Part shown: in pieces, positions 1 to 9,300 of the stretch
Layout: each line of letters starts with the position of its first letter
Position numbering within the stretch: position 1 is the first letter of the stretch
Assembly: GCF_900890425.1 (NCBI RefSeq)
Contig: NZ_CAAHFG010000004.1
Span: 490,798 to 554,797, forward strand
DNA length: 64,000 nt
Direction: 5' to 3'
From: Pontiella desulfatans
Lineage (GTDB): Bacteria; Verrucomicrobiota; Kiritimatiellia; Kiritimatiellales; Pontiellaceae
Program-made: the position numbers and the translations under genes
The notes under the pieces: model-generated
The model's input: only the letters and a program-made list of their open reading frames with translations
Told to the model about the DNA's origin: nothing
Database searches by the model: none

Positions 1-893
1 CCCACATCGCCCCCGACCATCCGGTTGTGGATGGTGATTTCCGGGGAGTGGAGCACATGGTCGAGCGGGATGCGCAGGAACCGGTTGTTCGCCGGCCACG
101 TGGGTTGGAAGCCGAATCCCTTCATGCTGTTTTTCAATCCCATTTCCGTCACTCGCCTAAACCAATAGGAAAACGGTGTAACGTTCAGGTCGCCGAGCAG
201 CAAAACCGGATGCTTCTGTTTTTGGGCCACGTAGGGAAGATCGGCAAGCTGGCTGTTCCGATGCGAGGAATAGGTTGCGCCAATCGGCGGCAGGGGATGG
301 GTGCCGATAATGGACACCGTGCCCTGCGGAAAATGGCCCTCGGCGATGATCGTTGGAACGCCTGCGGTGCCGATTTCAACCACCGTTGCGTGCTCCAGCG
401 GATATTTTGAAATCATCATGATCCCGAAACACCCCTCCTGCGGTTCGGCGATGCGGTATGCATAGTCGCTGTCCAGCACGGCGAGTTCCGCCGCCCACTT
501 CGGGGTGACTTCCTCGAGCAGCAGTAGATCCGGGTTGGCCTCGCGGATGGCTCCGAGCACCTGTTCCGTGTTCCCGTTCCCGGCATTGAGGTTCATCAGC
601 ATGGCGCGGATCGGTTTGCCCGTTCCCGGATCGGGCTTGCCGAAATAGAGCGGGAGCACGAAGGCATAGTTCAGCAGGGCCAGCAGGATGATGGCCACCG
701 CCCGTTGATTCATCCGCTTCCAAAGCGCGATCCCGACCAGGGGCAGGCACAGCTGCATATACTGCACCCGGAAATGCGAGAATAGGTCGAAGAACCAAAC
801 GAACCGGCCGAGCAAACCTAGCAGCGTTGCAATGCCGAGGCTAATCGCCAGGAAATCAAGGGCTCCAAATAAACCAATCCGTGTTTTTTTCAT
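1..893 (-). CDS. endonuclease/exonuclease/phosphatase-family membrane protein, 3' end outside window
   Basis: The reading frame starts at the ATG complementary to 891-893 (MKKTRIGLFG) and runs off the left edge, so about 297 residues are visible. The N-terminus is hydrophobic and looks like two or three membrane segments. The rest carries the EEP-fold landmarks: a Glu in LLLLEEV, GTHPLPP (His), LLGDLNVTPFS (the Asp-Asn pair) and LDHVLHS (the final Asp-His). These place it with Mg-dependent phosphodiesterases of the YafD type. The family includes nucleases and lipid phosphodiesterases, and the substrate cannot be read from the sequence. It lies 80 bp downstream of prmA on the same strand, separated by a perfect palindrome that probably ends prmA transcription. 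Confidence 0.85.
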   Translation of the reverse strand, partial: MKKTRIGLFGALDFLAISLGIATLLGLLGRFVWFFDLFSHFRVQYMQLCLPLVGIALWKRMNQRAVAIILLALLNYAFVLPLYFGKPDPGTGKPIRAMLMNLNAGNGNTEQVLGAIREANPDLLLLEEVTPKWAAELAVLDSDYAYRIAEPQEGCFGIMMISKYPLEHATVVEIGTAGVPTIIAEGHFPQGTVSIIGTHPLPPIGATYSSHRNSQLADLPYVAQKQKHPVLLLGDLNVTPFSYWFRRVTEMGLKNSMKGFGFQPTWPANNRFLRIPLDHVLHSPEITIHNRMVGGDV

Positions 894-910
894 TGTGTAA
901 CACCCCATCT

Positions 911-956
911 AAACGCCGTTTCTAAATCGACGGCCGTCGATTTAGAAACGGCGTTT
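911..956. repeat. 46-bp perfect palindrome, probable terminator
   Basis: Two 23-base arms (911-933 and 934-956) are exact reverse complements with no loop; the left arm begins AAACGCCGTTTC. It lies between the end of prmA and the start of the EEP gene, where a transcription terminator would be expected. No strong T-run follows it, so a repeat-element origin is equally possible. Confidence 0.8.
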
Positions 957-973
957 CATTTGTTGGGCAGACC

Positions 974-1834
974 CTATACATCGATCACGATCCCGCACCA
1001 TTGGCCATCGCCATCGCGCGACACTTCCTTGCATCCGAGCTGGATGAAGGTGTCGGCCACGGCGTCGGCTTCGATTTCCCGGATGCCGCTGAGCAATATC
1101 CGCTTTTTCGCCGCGCGCTTGATCAACGGCGCGGCTTCGAGCAGCACCGAGGTCAGGATGTTGGCGCAGACGAGGTCGGCGGGTTGGGTATGCCAGCCGG
1201 GTTCCAGCACGTCGGCCTGGAAAAAATGGATCTTGCCCCCGACCCCGTTGCGCGCGGCGTTTTCGTTGCACTGTTCAACGCAAACCGGATCGTAGTCGAA
1301 CGCAACGATGTCGGGGATGCCCAGCTTGCGGGCGGCGATCGAAAGAATCCCGCTGCCGGTTCCGGCATCGATCATGGTTTGGATGTCCAGCGTTCGAAAG
1401 GCATCCTCCAGCGCCTCCAGGCAAAACTTCGTTGTAAAGTGCCCTCCGGTGCCAAAGCTCAGGCCGGGATTAATGATGATGTTGGTTTTTCCGTCTACCG
1501 GCGCCTCTTCCCATTCAGGAACAATGCGCAGGTTCTGCCCGAGCTCCATTGTTTTAAAATGGTGGTGCCAAAAGGTCGTCCAGTCCTGCTCCAGATATTC
1601 TTTCGCCTCCGCCGTCTGGACCGGGAGCGTTTCCGGCAGGGCCTTCAGCGCAATCTCGGCTTCCAGCAGCGAATCAAAATAGATTTCGAGCAGCGATTCC
1701 TCGGCCAGCGGCCGGGTGACTTCGACCGGCTCCTTTACCAGCGCCCCGCGCACCCATTCGCAAACGGCATCGACCTGTTCGGTGGCAACCAGCAGGTTCA
1801 ATTGCCCGCCGCTGTGTTTGTTTTCTTCGCTCAT
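974..1834 (-). CDS. prmA: ribosomal protein L11 methyltransferase
   Basis: This 286-residue SAM-dependent methyltransferase would trimethylate ribosomal protein L11 in the cytoplasm. An N-terminal substrate-recognition domain (residues 1-110) is followed by a Rossmann methyltransferase domain with SFGTGGH at 135-141 and the SAM-binding DAGTGSG at 156-162. A later CANILTS matches the family's NIL motif. The chosen start (MSEENKHSG) has AAAGGAT just upstream. A longer in-frame ATG at 2014 would overlap most of the next gene's tail and add low-complexity repeat-derived residues, so it was rejected. The gene starts 4 bp after the radical SAM gene and is probably co-transcribed with it. Confidence 0.9.
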   Translation of the reverse strand: MSEENKHSGGQLNLLVATEQVDAVCEWVRGALVKEPVEVTRPLAEESLLEIYFDSLLEAEIALKALPETLPVQTAEAKEYLEQDWTTFWHHHFKTMELGQNLRIVPEWEEAPVDGKTNIIINPGLSFGTGGHFTTKFCLEALEDAFRTLDIQTMIDAGTGSGILSIAARKLGIPDIVAFDYDPVCVEQCNENAARNGVGGKIHFFQADVLEPGWHTQPADLVCANILTSVLLEAAPLIKRAAKKRILLSGIREIEADAVADTFIQLGCKEVSRDGDGQWCGIVIDV

Positions 1835-1838
1835 AAAA

Positions 1839-3563
1839 CTAATCCTTTTGATGGCGCGCCTGGCGCGGCAGGCGGGCGGTATGTGTATCGCAGGCGTCTC
1901 GCCTGCTCTCCGCCTGGTCTTCTTTGGGTTCAAACGGTTTAAGGAAGCCCGGAACATCGGGACGGTTGCCGCGTTGATAGTCGAACCACAGCGCTTCCGC
2001 AACCGTTTTTTCATCCAAGCCCTTTTCCTCCACCAGATATTCGAGCAGGAGCTTGGCGAGGCGCACCATGTGCAGGTTGCCGGTGGTGTGGGTCGTGGCG
2101 TAGAGCCAGTCGGAAAAGGCCATGAATTCCGCGAAGGGGGAGTTGGGTTGTACCACCGCCGGCTCGGCGGCCCCGTGTACCGGTTCTTCGTCCGGGAGCA
2201 GGCCGGCGGCCTGCGGTACGGCGGATGCTTCGGGCAGGCCGGCGGCCTGCGGTACAGTGGTCGTATCGCAGGCGGCCCGCCTGCTCCAGATGAGCGGTGC
2301 GGTGTTGATGAACTGGCCGTTGTTCACAACCAAATTCCAGTAGCGTGCGAAGCGCTGGACACGCTGCATCTGCTCAAAGGGAATCTGGCTCGTGCTGAGG
2401 ATTTCGTAGGGGGCATGGGGGCTGTAGACCATCTTCCAGTCCGTGGAATGCCGATCAATCGGCGCGCCCCGCAGCCGTTTGAGGATGCCGAGCTGGATCT
2501 CCTGCGGGTCGAGGGTCAGCAGGCGGTTGAACCCGGCTTCGAAGCTTTCGAGGTCTTCGCCCGGCAGGCCGGCGATCAGGTCGGAATGGATATGCACGCC
2601 GGTCTCTTCGCGCAGTCGCCGCACGTTGGCCTCGATCTTCTCGATGTCGAGGGGCCGTTTGATCCGGTGCGCGACTTCCTCGTTGAAGGTCTGGATGCCG
2701 ATTTCGAATTGCAGCATGCCGGGGGGGCAAGCCGCAACGGCTTCCATCAGTTCGTCCGGCAGACGGTCGGGGATCACCTCGAAGTGCAGCATCATGCCCG
2801 GCTCGTAGCGTTCGTGGAAAAAGCCGAGCACTTTGAGCGCAAAGGGAATGTCGATGTTGAAGGTGCGGTCGACGAACTTAAAGTTGCGCGCCCCGCGGTC
2901 GAGCAGGTTGGTGAAGGCGGCAAACAGCTTTTTTTCCGGGAAGTAGCGTACGCACGGATCGAGCGACGACATGCAGTATTCACAGCGGAACGGGCACCCG
3001 CGCGAAGCCTCCACATAGATGGCGCGGTGCTTGATATCCTCGTCCGTGTATAGATCGTACGGCAGTTCGACCTCCGCCACATCCACTGGTTCGGCATGGA
3101 TAATTTTACCACGAAGACTCGAAGAGCACGAAGGAGCACCAAGCCTCCCCTTCTTAGAGTTCTTTGTGTCTTTGTGGTTAAAAACCCGTCGGCAGAGCCT
3201 CGGGAACTCGGTTTCCCCTTCGCCGCAGATGACGTAGTCGGCATATCGGAAGATTTCCTGCTCTTCGGTTTCGTGGCTGGTTTCCGGGCCGCCGAGAACA
3301 ACCACGGTTTCGGGGCTGACGCTTTTGAGCAGGGCGGCCACCTTGGTGGCGAGCTCGATGTTCCAGATATAGCAGCCGATGCCCACGATGCGCGGTTTGT
3401 GCGCGAGGATCTTTTCAACGGCGACGCGCGGCTGCACCTGGAGGTCGAACTCCATCAATTCCGTCCGATCCTTCAGTTCGCCCAGGTTGGCGAGCAGGTA
3501 GCGCGCGCCGAACGAGGTGTGGGCGTAGCGCGCGTTGAATGCGGCTAGGACAATCTCAGCCAT
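1839..3563 (-). CDS. B12-binding domain / radical SAM protein
   Basis: This 574-residue protein has an N-terminal cobalamin-binding-like Rossmann domain (about 1-125, with VVVLGGPETS). It is followed by a radical SAM core with the cluster motif Cys190-x3-Cys194-x2-Cys197 (CPFRCEYC) and a C-terminal extension resembling the DUF4080 family. Such proteins bind a 4Fe-4S cluster and make a 5'-deoxyadenosyl radical; the substrate of this subfamily is not established. Residues about 129-153, the stretch around CDTTTVPQAAG, and the last 20 or so residues are encoded by interspersed repeat DNA. They look like in-frame insertions that the protein tolerates. It overlaps the aldolase gene by 8 bp. Confidence 0.88.
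   Translation of the reverse strand: MAEIVLAAFNARYAHTSFGARYLLANLGELKDRTELMEFDLQVQPRVAVEKILAHKPRIVGIGCYIWNIELATKVAALLKSVSPETVVVLGGPETSHETEEQEIFRYADYVICGEGETEFPRLCRRVFNHKDTKNSKKGRLGAPSCSSSLRGKIIHAEPVDVAEVELPYDLYTDEDIKHRAIYVEASRGCPFRCEYCMSSLDPCVRYFPEKKLFAAFTNLLDRGARNFKFVDRTFNIDIPFALKVLGFFHERYEPGMMLHFEVIPDRLPDELMEAVAACPPGMLQFEIGIQTFNEEVAHRIKRPLDIEKIEANVRRLREETGVHIHSDLIAGLPGEDLESFEAGFNRLLTLDPQEIQLGILKRLRGAPIDRHSTDWKMVYSPHAPYEILSTSQIPFEQMQRVQRFARYWNLVVNNGQFINTAPLIWSRRAACDTTTVPQAAGLPEASAVPQAAGLLPDEEPVHGAAEPAVVQPNSPFAEFMAFSDWLYATTHTTGNLHMVRLAKLLLEYLVEEKGLDEKTVAEALWFDYQRGNRPDVPGFLKPFEPKEDQAESRRDACDTHTARLPRQARHQKD
1866..1925. repeat. palindromic repeat of the GCAGGC..GCCTGC family, inside CDS
   Basis: GCAGGCGTCTCGCCTGC forms a hairpin. 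The same kind of sequence recurs near 2200-2290, 27500-27535 and 41905-41985. Here it supplies the last codons of the radical SAM gene (residues such as RRDACDTHTARLP). Confidence 0.7.
2196..2290. repeat. tandem palindromic repeats of the GCAGGC family inside CDS
   Basis: Two near-identical units containing GCCGGCGGCCTGCGGTAC, followed by GCAGGCGGCCCGCCTGC, lie in frame in the radical SAM gene. They encode a duplicated VPQAAGL peptide, which indicates repeat insertion rather than conserved protein. Confidence 0.75.
3105..3184. repeat. 'accacgaag' imperfect inverted repeat inserted in frame in CDS
   Basis: The left end TTTTACCACGAAGACTCG and the right end (complement of TTTTAACCACAAAGACAC) form an imperfect inverted repeat. 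The sequence type matches intergenic copies at 39126-39210 and 40561-40624. Translated in the radical SAM frame it gives NHKDTKNSKKG and the residues after it, a composition unlike the flanking protein. Confidence 0.8.
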
Positions 3564-4188
3564 TGCGTCCCATCATGGTTGCAATTTCGCGGAGCTGGTC
3601 ATTATCGAGCTCAACGCCGCCTCCGAGCCGACCGATGTTCAAGTTGATCTTGGCAATATTTTCAAGCACCTCGATGCGGTCGAAGGCCTGCAGCAGGGTT
3701 GCGCCCGTGCAGAGTACGCCGTGGTTTTCCATCAGGATGCAGCAGGTGTGTTTCTTGAAACTACCGGCAACGGAGTCGGCCAGCGCATCCGAACCCATCA
3801 GTTCATAGGGGGCGTATTCCGGTTCGCCGACGATGGCGTAGGCCTCGGCGATCAGGCGGACGTTGATGGGCTTGCGGGCGGCCACGAAGGTGCTGGCCAT
3901 CGGCGGGTGCGCATGGACGATGGCGTGCACCTGCGGGTGGCGCCGGTAGATTTCCAGGTGCATCGAGGTTTCGATGCTCGGTTTCAGGTTCGGTGTATGG
4001 TTGGTGCCGTCCATGCCGATTTCCGCTATTTCCTCGGCCTTCATGTTCCCTTTGTCGGTGGCCGAGGGGGTGAGTAGGATCAGGTCGCCGGGAACGCGCA
4101 TGGAAATATTGCCGCCGGAGGTGGTGGTGAGCCCCTGCCGGTAGAGCCTGTTCATGCAGTCGGCCACAGCTTGTTTTAGGTCAATCAT
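3556..4188 (-). CDS. class II aldolase/adducin-family protein, possible 5-(methylthio)ribulose-1-phosphate aldolase or dehydratase
   Basis: This 210-residue protein has the class II aldolase fold: SGGNIS at 24-29 for phosphate binding, Glu73, and the zinc ligands His92 and His94 in VHAHPP, with a further His in ENHGVL. Length and motifs fit L-fuculose-phosphate aldolase, MtnB (methylthioribulose-1-phosphate dehydratase) and Ald2. The start MIDLKQ has AAAGG seven bases upstream; a longer in-frame start at 4254 would overlap the mtnA promoter region. It is divergent from mtnA with only 69 bp between them. That suggests it takes the MtnA product, cleaving it to dihydroxyacetone phosphate plus an aldehyde (DHAP shunt) or dehydrating it (methionine salvage). 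No other methionine-salvage enzymes are adjacent, which favours the shunt by inference. Confidence 0.8.
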   Translation of the reverse strand: MIDLKQAVADCMNRLYRQGLTTTSGGNISMRVPGDLILLTPSATDKGNMKAEEIAEIGMDGTNHTPNLKPSIETSMHLEIYRRHPQVHAIVHAHPPMASTFVAARKPINVRLIAEAYAIVGEPEYAPYELMGSDALADSVAGSFKKHTCCILMENHGVLCTGATLLQAFDRIEVLENIAKINLNIGRLGGGVELDNDQLREIATMMGRNG

Positions 4189-4257
4189 TGGAACCTTTCT
4201 TTCGCGTTGCGAATCCGAAATGGTATAACGCGAATCCTTAACGAAAGGAACCATTCT

Positions 4258-5283
4258 ATGTTGGAAACCGTACGCTGGATCACTGCCGAAGGAAACGTGC
4301 TCGCCGGTTTTGAGGAGGGAGTGCCGCTATTGCCCGGCAAGTTGCGCATCATCGACCAAACCCGGTTGCCGCAGGAACTCGTCTATCTCGAACTCGACGA
4401 CGTGGATGAAATCGTGGCCGCCATCCGGCGCCTTTCCGTTCGCGGTGCGCCCGCCATCGGTTGCGCGGCGGCCTTGGGCCTTGCGGCATGTGCGCAACAT
4501 CTGGAGGAAAAGGAGCTGCTCGAAAAGGCCCAAGAGATCGCCGATCAACTCGCGGCCTCGCGCCCGACGGCGGTCAACCTCTTCTGGGCGCTGGAGCGGT
4601 GTTTATCACACCTCACAAGGTGTGATAAAGCGACGGCCGAGGAGCTGGTGCGGGAGGGGTTGGCCATCCTTGAAGAGGATATCCAGATGTGCCGGGCCAT
4701 TGGTTCGCATGGTGCGCCTTTGATCAAGGAGGGCATGGGCGTGCTGACCCACTGCAATGCCGGGGCCTTGGCGACCGGCGACTTTGGAACGGCGCTGTCG
4801 CCCATGTATGTGGCGCACACCGCCGGTCGCAAGTTCACGGTCTATTCCGACGAAACGCGCCCGCTCAACCAAGGCTCGCGCCTGACCGCGTGGGAGCTTC
4901 AGCGGGCCGGCATCGACGTGGTGACGATCTGCGACAACATGGCGGCGCAGGTGATGAAGGAGGGGAGGATCGATCTGATTATTGTCGGTTCCGACCGCAT
5001 CGCGGCCAATGGCGACGCGGCCAACAAGATCGGCACCTATGGCCTGGCGGTGCTGGCGAAGCACCACGGCATTCCGTTCTATGTCGCCGCACCGACTTCG
5101 ACCATCGATTCATCCCTTGCGACGGGCGACCTGATCCCGATCGAGATCCGCGATCCGGCGGAAGTCGGCGCGGCCGAGGGGGTGCGGGTTTATAACCCCG
5201 CGTTCGATGTCACGCCCAACGAACTGATTTCGGGCATCATAACGGAGGGCGGTTTGCACCGCCCTCCGTATGGCTTTGCGTGA
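4258..5283 (+). CDS. mtnA: S-methyl-5-thioribose-1-phosphate isomerase
   Basis: This 341-residue enzyme isomerises methylthioribose-1-phosphate (and often 5-deoxyribose-1-phosphate) to the ribulose form. It belongs to the eIF2B-like fold: RGAPAIG at 62-68, the catalytic Cys166 in THCNAG, and the catalytic Asp in GSDRIAANGD are all present. Length is normal for the family. The start MLETVRW has GAAAGGAAC upstream; an upstream in-frame ATG at 4207 would overlap the aldolase gene start. Residues 114-125 (RCLSHLTRCDKA) are encoded by a 28-bp hairpin that looks like a small in-frame insertion. The divergent class II aldolase is the likely pathway partner. Confidence 0.92.
   Translation: MLETVRWITAEGNVLAGFEEGVPLLPGKLRIIDQTRLPQELVYLELDDVDEIVAAIRRLSVRGAPAIGCAAALGLAACAQHLEEKELLEKAQEIADQLAASRPTAVNLFWALERCLSHLTRCDKATAEELVREGLAILEEDIQMCRAIGSHGAPLIKEGMGVLTHCNAGALATGDFGTALSPMYVAHTAGRKFTVYSDETRPLNQGSRLTAWELQRAGIDVVTICDNMAAQVMKEGRIDLIIVGSDRIAANGDAANKIGTYGLAVLAKHHGIPFYVAAPTSTIDSSLATGDLIPIEIRDPAEVGAAEGVRVYNPAFDVTPNELISGIITEGGLHRPPYGFA
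4602..4629. repeat. hairpin inside mtnA
   Basis: A perfect 12-bp inverted repeat (TTTATCACACCT with its complement) surrounds a 4-base loop within coding sequence. It lies where family members normally run straight from ALER into a helix, suggesting a small inserted palindrome. Confidence 0.75.
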
Positions 5284-5287
5284 TGTG

Positions 5288-5309
5288 GCGCAGGCTTTCT
5301 TGCCTGCGC
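5288..5309. repeat. hairpin downstream of mtnA
   Basis: GCGCAGGC, a 6-base loop and GCCTGCGC form an 8-bp stem. It lies between convergent mtnA and the secreted-protein cluster and may stop transcription from either side, although no T-run follows. Confidence 0.5.
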
Positions 5310-5371
5310 AGGGCAGGCTGGAACGCGAAGCGAGTCTGAGCTGCGCGTAAGACAACCCTGCCCCACAAGCT

Positions 5372-6331
5372 CTACTTCGACGATTTGACGCGGAAAAACT
5401 GCTTATCGCCGTCAACCGTCCAGCTCCAGACCTGCGCCGGGCCGGCGTTCGACCAGGACTGAAGATCGTCGGAGGTTTCGAGCTGGAGGCTCAGCGTGGC
5501 TTCCGTGCCCGCCACATCCATCAGCATTTCACCGAGGGCAACATCGAGCACCGCGTTCGACGGGTAGAGTCCGTAGGTTTCCGGGTTGTCCTGGATGTGG
5601 GTCAGGAACGCGGAGCTGTCGCGGGTGGGCGAGAGGCCCTGGGCGAACTCGAAAGCATCGTTAAATCCATCGCTGTCGGTATCCACGAGCCACGGATCGG
5701 CACCGGACTCCCATTCATCGACGTTTTTGAGGCCGTCGCCGTCCGGGTCGTCGGAGAAGGAGGCGAGGATGTTGGTTGGTGCGGTCGGTACGAAGTAGAT
5801 ATCGGTGGCTCCCGGCCCGGTGGTGTAGCCGCCGCTCCAGCCGGTCAGCAGCCAGCCATATTGCGGGACTGCCCGGAGGTGGTGGCTGTCGTTTTCGGCG
5901 CACCAGGCCCCGTTTCCGGAATAGGCCATGTTGACCGGCTGGATTTCGCCCAGGCCGGAAACGGCCCAGGTAATCCAATGGAGTGTGCTCCAATCCCACG
6001 TCAGCGTCGATGTCACATTGGTTAGCTTTACCCAGGCGGTTCCGCTTCCCGAGGCCGGATCGGTTCCCTCTCCGGAAAAGCCGGCCAGGCTATGCAGCGT
6101 GGTTCCGCTGGGTTCATATTCCGGCGAGCCGCTGACCGAGCTATAGACCATGCTGTGCCAGGAGTTGGTCGAGACCCCGCTTTCCGGATTGGAAACCGTT
6201 CCATAGGGCGACGTGACCGTCAGGATATAATCGCGGGTGTCCACCGGTCCCGAAACCGTGTAGGTGTTATGCATGGCGGAGACACTCAGCGCTACTCCGA
6301 GAGCGACGAAGATGGATATTGTTTTTTTCAT
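5372..6331 (-). CDS. secreted protein with InlB-like repeat, Ca-binding TSP3 repeats and shared C-terminal module
   Basis: This 319-residue protein starts MKKTISIFVALGVALSVSA, a clear signal peptide, with GAGGAG upstream. The start was chosen for these two features; the frame extends further upstream without support. The middle resembles a divergent InlB B-type repeat (GWLLTGWSGGYTTG, then ILASFSDD). Next are acidic DxDxDG repeats (DDPDGDGLKNVDEW, DTDSDGFNDAFEF) typical of calcium-binding thrombospondin type 3 units. The last 75 residues, from YPSNAVLDVALGEML to FFRVKSSK, are almost identical to the ends of three other proteins in this cluster. It is the last gene of a leftward series, 19 bp after the DUF1566 protein. 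The function is unknown; a surface or extracellular location is inferred. Confidence 0.85.
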   Translation of the reverse strand: MKKTISIFVALGVALSVSAMHNTYTVSGPVDTRDYILTVTSPYGTVSNPESGVSTNSWHSMVYSSVSGSPEYEPSGTTLHSLAGFSGEGTDPASGSGTAWVKLTNVTSTLTWDWSTLHWITWAVSGLGEIQPVNMAYSGNGAWCAENDSHHLRAVPQYGWLLTGWSGGYTTGPGATDIYFVPTAPTNILASFSDDPDGDGLKNVDEWESGADPWLVDTDSDGFNDAFEFAQGLSPTRDSSAFLTHIQDNPETYGLYPSNAVLDVALGEMLMDVAGTEATLSLQLETSDDLQSWSNAGPAQVWSWTVDGDKQFFRVKSSK

Positions 6332-6350
6332 GATGATGGATCTCCTCAGC

Positions 6351-9300
6351 TTAATTTCCGCCGCGAACCGGCCAGACATACCGCGGGTTTTCTTTATACT
6401 GCGGGCCCTGCCGACCGGTATCGAACTTGAATTCAACGGCGAGGGCGGCATTGCCGGCAGCGGTGGTTGAGGACCAATACGCGGCCCCGGAGGTGAATTT
6501 CACGTTGTCAAACATGTCCGGAGTGACCGGCGCGTTGGTTGAATAAGTGATCAGGCTTTCGAGTTCGCGGGCATTGGGCAACCGCCAGTCGCTGTAGTTG
6601 CCGAAGTGCATGGATTCGCAGGCGGCCACCGCATTGCTCCAATTCATGCGGTTCAGGGAGGCGGCATCCTTCAACCAGACCAGTCCCGTTTGGTTGTCAT
6701 TCACCGTTCCATTCCCGTTGTCGGCGAACCGCTCTCCGGCCACGGCCACGCCCTTCTGATAGAAGCCGTCGTCTCCGTCCCTCAACGAGAAGGTCTGCCC
6801 GGTTTTCGGGACCGCGGCAACATCGACCGGTTCCGTCATCCAGCGGACCAGACAGAAGCAATTCTGGCCGAATCCCCGGTGGCTGGAGAATACGGTTCCG
6901 TCGTTCAGGTTCACCGTCAGCGCATAGTCGGTGCTGTGCGGCGAAACCGTGCTGGTCCAATAGACGACGTTGGTCCAATCCGCGAACGGGTGCCCTTCCG
7001 GCAGCATCGGGGTGGATTGGCCGTAGTCGAGCAGGCTGAGCATTTCGCGCACATTCGGAAGGCGCCAGTCGGTCGCACCTGCCGAGCTTGAATATTCGCA
7101 GGCGACTATGGCCGCAGTCCAGGAGGTGTTGTATCCGTCGGAGACGTACCATTCCAGTCCGGTCCGCGAGTCATGGAAACGGCCGGAGCCTGAATGGCCA
7201 AAGCGGGGAATATATTCGTTTGTGAATTCCTTCACGCCTTTTTGCAGGTCGCCGTCGTCGCCGACCGCAAAGCTGTTGGTCTGCCCGGTAACCGGCAGCG
7301 GTTCATAGGTGGTTGGCTCCGAAATCGTTTCCTGAATTTCCACCCCGCCGCGGCAGGCCATCACATAGCAACTGTTGCCCTTCGAGTAGGCATCAATATG
7401 GCCGTTATAAAAATCAACAATATATCCATAGCCGGTGCTATACGGTGTCGAACTGGACCATACCCTAACGGCCGTGCCGCCCGGGAAGCTAACGAAGGGA
7501 TGGTCCGCCGGAAGCGTCGGGCTCGGGTATTTCTCTCCGTAATCCACCAGCGTTTCAAGCTCATTGATGTTCGGAAGACGCCAGTCGGTGTGCCCAGCAG
7601 CCGTCAGGCCATTACACGCATTAAGAGCCCCTGCCCAATAGGTAGAGCCGAGTTGGGTTTTGCACCACATCAACCCGGTAAGATGATCGGTGGCCGTGCC
7701 GTCGCCATGATCTGTGAAGCGCGGTTCGGGCCACGCCTGCCCGGTCTGAAGATCCCCGTCTTCTGTCGACCGAGCAGCGTCCCAACTGTTGGCCTGGCCG
7801 GTTTTTGCAATGGCAACCATTCCGGTGGAAGAGCCGCGCACCGGAAGGTATCCATACGAACTCCCCAGGCTCAGTGGGAGTGTATAGCCGTAGTTCCCAT
7901 AGACCGCATACGCGTATCCCGTATTGTATTCAAGCCGCGTGCTGGTCCAGTAATTATTTCCGGTTGAAAAATTAGAAAACACCCCGAGCTCCACAACGGG
8001 ATAGCTGCGACTGAAGTTTGAAAGGAGTGAGCGCATCTCGCGGACATTGGGCAGTCGCCAATCGTCATGTCCGGCCAAAGAAAGATTCTCACAGGCGCTC
8101 ATGGAGTTATACCAGGATGTATAACTGGCGGTCTTGCCCCACTGAAGACCCGTCATGTTATCCGTAACCGTGCCGTCGCCGTTATCTGCAAAACGAGGCG
8201 AGGGCCAAACCATACCAGCCTGAAGATCGCCATCCTCACCATCAATACCCATATAATAGTCCAGCGTGATTTGAGTTTTTGGGATAGCCCATGGTCCTGG
8301 CGTGTAAGGCGCATAGAACGGCAGGCCGTCTTCGGAGAGCAGATTAAACGTCAGCTCGTCCACGTTCAGATTCCAGTCCGTGCCGGCATTCCAGGTGATT
8401 GTATTGCTGGGTCCGGCGCTTACCATGCCGACCGCGCCGGATAGCGCGGAGGCATTCAGGTTCGAACCGTTTTGGAATACCTCCAGGTCAACCAGCAGGC
8501 TGCGGGTACCGGCCACATCGTAGGTCACCTCCACCTCACGCGCGCCTTCAACCTGCGCTACGGACAGGTTGGCAATCGATGCTGGAACCGAGAACGTGGC
8601 GATTGCGCTCTTTGGCGCATCCATCGTCAGCGGCGCAGAGCCGGTTCCGGTGGCATCGCCGCTCCAGCCGTCGAACACCCAGCCTTCGGCCGGTGTGGCG
8701 GTCAGCGTCTGGACCGATCCCTCATCATAGAAACCGGAGGCCTGGCTGACCGTTCCGCTTCCTTCCACCTGAATATCCAGCCGGTGGTCGGTCTCCCACA
8801 GCCAGGTTAGCCGGAGATCGGGGGAATTCAGCTCCAGTTCCGTCCAGTTCGTCGTTCCGGCGGTGATATAATAATACGAGCCAATATAATGAGAGTAGCC
8901 ATGCTTTTGCCAGCCGGTGCAATAATGGCGGGTTTCCGGACCGACCACATTCTCCACCGAGCAGGTCACCACGGTTCCCGGGGCGTACATATCGTCGCCA
9001 ACAGCCGGAACCGGATCGCCATGGGCCGAAACGACCGCCAGTCTGGATTCCAGATTCTCCCAGATCCAGGTGATCGACGAGGTTGCTCCGACGGTGACGA
9101 CCACAGAATTGGCGCTGCCGGAGGCCGGCACCGATCCGGAGCCGGTCCAACCGGCACACCGGTAGCGAATGCCGTTGACCGTCACTTCATTCTGAACCGA
9201 ACAGGTCAGCTCTGTGCCGATTGAATACGACCGGCTGCCGACCGTTGGGTACGGGGACCCGAAACCGGAGCTGACCGTAAGAACAGCATCCAAGGGCTCC

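Noticed and set aside
1716-3053. A 445-codon frame antisense to the radical SAM gene
   Set aside because: It passes through the repeats and the cluster motif on the other strand and has no protein features.
4189-4257. Possible SAM or MTA riboswitch before mtnA
   Set aside because: The gap is only 69 bp and shared by two divergent genes; no SAM riboswitch stems can be drawn.
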